A DNA stretch of 37,204 bases from Aquibium sp. A9E412 (GTDB lineage: Bacteria; Pseudomonadota; Alphaproteobacteria; Rhizobiales; Rhizobiaceae), in assembly GCF_030398335.1 (NCBI RefSeq), contig NZ_JAOAOP010000036.1, forward strand, positions 1 through 37,204, in the 5' to 3' direction. Positions 35,342 to 37,204 of this stretch are shown here, one piece after another. Both the position numbers and the translations under genes were made by a program. Position 1 is the stretch's first letter. Each line of letters starts with the position of its first letter. The notes beneath the pieces are model-generated. The model was given only the letters and a program-made list of their open reading frames with translations, was not told the DNA's origin and did no database searches.

Positions 35342-36202
35342 TCACAATGCCCACATTCGCGGCACGCCTGCCTCACCGGCGAGCAGCCGCATCAGCGGAA
35401 CCAGCCCGCGCCGCAGCGCATGGCCGTCCTGCGCCGTCAGCCGTGCAAGAAGCTTGCCAGTCGGTCCGACCCGCCAGGCCGACACGCCGCCGGCGAGGCC
35501 CGGCACGGCGCGTTCGGCATCGTGCACCAGCGCCCGCGCGGCGTCGAGGTCGGCCGCCGCCTGCGGCGCGACGCGCAGCACGGTGGCGAGCGCGGTCCGT
35601 CCGGCCGCCACCGCCTGGCGGTCGAGCAGCGCCTGCGGCGCGCCGTCGAGGCGGACCGCCTCGACATGCAGCGGCACGCCGGCGCAGGCGACGTCCCAGC
35701 GGTCGCGGAAGGCGCCGGCGGCGACCGTCTCGCCGCGCGCGGCGCGGCCGAACAGGGTCGCCTCGACGATCAGCAGCTCGGCGTCCGGCGCCATCTCGGC
35801 CGAGAGCCGCCGGTCGAGCCGGCTGCCGTCGAACAGGATCGTCTCCTGCGGCAGCCAGCACAGCCGCGCCCCCGGCCCGAGCGCCAGCCGGCTGGTCACC
35901 CGGGCGCTGTCGCCGAGCGAGCGGTAGACCTTCTCGCAGGCCTGGCTGGTGACGGTGAGCGCGCTGCCGGCGGCCGCCTCGACCGACCAGCACAGCCGGT
36001 CGCCGCCGGTCAGCCCGCCGGCGGTGTTGATCAGCACCGCCTCGAGGTCGCGCCGGCCGAGCGGCCGCGGCAGGCGGATCTTCTGCGCGCCCTCCTGGTA
36101 GAGGCCGGCAAGGCGGGTGCGCCCGTCGGCGCGGCGCACCGCCAGGCGGCCCTGCCCGCTGCTGCGCTGCAATCTCGCCCCGGCGGGCGGCGGACCGTGC
36201 AT
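35342..36202 (-). CDS. ureD: Urease accessory protein UreD (UreH)
   Basis: A 286-residue protein with the UreD signatures RLPRPLGRRDLEAVLINTAGGLTGGDRL, the QACEKVYRS segment near residue 90, and WLPQETILFDGSRLDRR. UreD binds apo-urease and, with UreF and UreG, forms the activation complex through which Ni(II) and CO2 reach the active site. First gene of the upstream urease block, starting at ATG 36202. Upstream is repeat copy 3, then the TSUP gene. I saw no clear promoter in the 182-nt gap. Confidence 0.96.
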   Translation of the reverse strand: MHGPPPAGARLQRSSGQGRLAVRRADGRTRLAGLYQEGAQKIRLPRPLGRRDLEAVLINTAGGLTGGDRLCWSVEAAAGSALTVTSQACEKVYRSLGDSARVTSRLALGPGARLCWLPQETILFDGSRLDRRLSAEMAPDAELLIVEATLFGRAARGETVAAGAFRDRWDVACAGVPLHVEAVRLDGAPQALLDRQAVAAGRTALATVLRVAPQAAADLDAARALVHDAERAVPGLAGGVSAWRVGPTGKLLARLTAQDGHALRRGLVPLMRLLAGEAGVPRMWAL

Positions 36203-36248
36203 GGCGCTCCCCGTTGGCGCCGTGCCGCCGGCGCCCGGTCAGGCTATC

Positions 36249-36346
36249 GCGTTTCCCGGCGGAGTGGAAACCCGTTCGCCGTTCGGGAAAACCCGCCGAG
36301 ACGACAAGCTGGCGCCGATCTGCGATGGCGTGAACGGCAGATCGGC
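36249..36346. repeat. Dispersed intergenic palindromic repeat, copy 3 (full)
   Basis: A 98-nt element between TSUP (stop 36385) and ureD (start 36202). Arms GTTTCCCG...CGGGAAAAC form the first stem around the shared CCCGTTCGCCGTTC core. A second, perfect 10-bp stem pairs GCCGATCTGC (36314-36323) with GCAGATCGGC (36337-36346). Same orientation and same two-hairpin layout as copy 2. Confidence 0.7.
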
Positions 36347-36384
36347 CCTGGCCGGCTTTCGCGGCCGGCGGCAAGCCGCCGCCG

Positions 36385-37131
36385 TCAGCCGGCGGCGAAG
36401 TACCAGGCCGACAGCGCCAGCCCGACCGCCACCACCAGGCCGCGCAGCAGCCGCGCCGGCACGCGCCGCGCCAGCCGGGCGCCGCCATAGCCGCCGGCCG
36501 CCGCCCCGGCCATCACCACGATCGTCTGCGGCCAGGCGACCGCCCCGGCGGCGACGAACACCGCCACCGAGACCGTCGTCACCACGGTGGCGATCAGGTT
36601 CTTCTGGGCGTTCGCCTGCTGCAGGTCGGCGACGCCGACGATGGCGAGCGCGGCCATCAGCAGCACGCCGAGCCCGGCGCCGAAATAGCCGCCATAGACG
36701 CAGAAGACGAAGACCACGGCGAGGCCGCCCGCCCCGCCCTGCCCGCCGAGGCGGGCCGCCGCGCGGCCGAGCGCCGGGCCGGCGGCGAACAGCGCGGTGG
36801 CGGCCAGAAGCAGCCACGGCACCAGCCCGGCGAACACCGCCGCCCCGGCCCACAACAGCAGCGCCGCCCCGGCCAGCCCGCCGAGCGCGGCAACGGCGCC
36901 GCGCCGCAGCGCCACGCGGCCGGCCGCCGCGAGCTCGGCCCGGTAGGCCGCCACCGCCGCGGCATGGCCCGGATAGATCGCCACCGCGTTGGAGACGTTG
37001 GCCGTCAGCGGATCGAGCCCCGCCGCGATCAACGCCGGAAAGGTGAAGAAGGTGCCGCCGCCGGCGATCGCGTTGACGGCGCCGCCGAGCGCGCCCGCCG
37101 CCGCCAGAAGCACCGCCGCGCCCGGGTCCAT
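36385..37131 (-). CDS. TSUP-family (TauE/SafE) membrane transporter
   Basis: A 248-residue integral membrane protein with about eight hydrophobic segments. The conserved TSUP repeats are visible: GALGGAVNAIAGGGTFFTFPALIAAG and PLTANVSNAVAIYPG near the N terminus, then GGYFGAGLGVLLMAAL in the second half. TSUP proteins export sulfite, sulfonates or related organic anions. Start ATG 37131. It precedes repeat copy 3 and ureD on the same strand, 182 nt from ureD. A link with urease is not evident; it may just be a neighbour. The last 73 nt of the window after its start hold nothing I can assign. Confidence 0.9.
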   Translation of the reverse strand: MDPGAAVLLAAAGALGGAVNAIAGGGTFFTFPALIAAGLDPLTANVSNAVAIYPGHAAAVAAYRAELAAAGRVALRRGAVAALGGLAGAALLLWAGAAVFAGLVPWLLLAATALFAAGPALGRAAARLGGQGGAGGLAVVFVFCVYGGYFGAGLGVLLMAALAIVGVADLQQANAQKNLIATVVTTVSVAVFVAAGAVAWPQTIVVMAGAAAGGYGGARLARRVPARLLRGLVVAVGLALSAWYFAAG

Positions 37132-37204
37132 CGCCGCGTCCCTCCCCTTGCCGCGCCCTGCCGCGCCCGCCGCTACGGCGTGTGCCGCCGGCGTCCGTGT
37201 CGTG

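Overview
The window comes from a very GC-rich genome (well above 65% G+C by eye), with long antisense shadow frames and dense operons. Gene content (LIV- and Dpp-type ABC transporters beside catabolic enzymes, HyuA/HyuB, a urease cluster with ureJ, a diheme cytochrome c) and a short dispersed palindromic repeat point to an alphaproteobacterium, probably Hyphomicrobiales/Rhizobiales. That placement is inferred from style and content, not from a marker gene. I found no rRNA, tRNA, CRISPR array, insertion sequence or phage gene.

Region 1 (1-11461) is a Dpp/Opp transporter plus catabolic enzymes. A truncated thiamine-diphosphate enzyme (minus) diverges from a FadR/FCD-type GntR regulator (plus). 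A minus-strand run from 9773 to 1536 follows: mandelate-racemase-type enolase, two ABC ATPases, NAD-dependent epimerase/dehydratase, RidA protein, then binding protein and two permeases. Diverging from its head are an arylformamidase-like hydrolase and a cupin-like protein with a 4-nt overlap. A TGGT-N2-ACCA palindrome lies in the divergent promoter region.

Region 2 (11535-26199) is one tight minus-strand operon of 13 genes: HutC/UTRA GntR regulator, LIV-type binding protein, two permeases, two ATPases, aconitase-family large and small subunits, isocitrate-lyase/PEP-mutase lyase, HyuB, HyuA, an isochorismatase-fold hydrolase without the nucleophilic Cys, and a fumarate-reductase-type flavoprotein. 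Nearly every junction overlaps by 1-8 nt. A strong promoter is overlaid by a 24-bp palindrome, and a tautomerase-SnoaL fusion gene diverges from it. The order of enzymes suggests an uncharacterised route for an imported acid or lactam: ATP-dependent ring opening, dehydrogenation, hydration to a malate-type acid, and C-C cleavage. This is the best candidate for an undescribed system.

Region 3 (26252-37131) is a urease locus in two minus-strand blocks. The upstream block reads ureD-ureA-ureJ-[repeat]-ureB-LprI-like-DUF6980-like. The downstream block reads ureC-ABM-GST-ureE-YrhK-ureF-ureG-DHDPS-like. A plus-strand diheme cytochrome c gene sits between them and separates ureC from ureAB. A TSUP permease lies upstream of ureD, with another repeat copy between them.

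Two architectural themes recur. Both ABC operons carry a perfect GC hairpin without a T-tract, 13-15 nt after the binding-protein stop codon and before the permeases. Three copies of a ~73-98-bp repeat with one or two stem-loops occupy gaps next to urease and transporter genes. No gene-free stretch exceeds about 180 bases.
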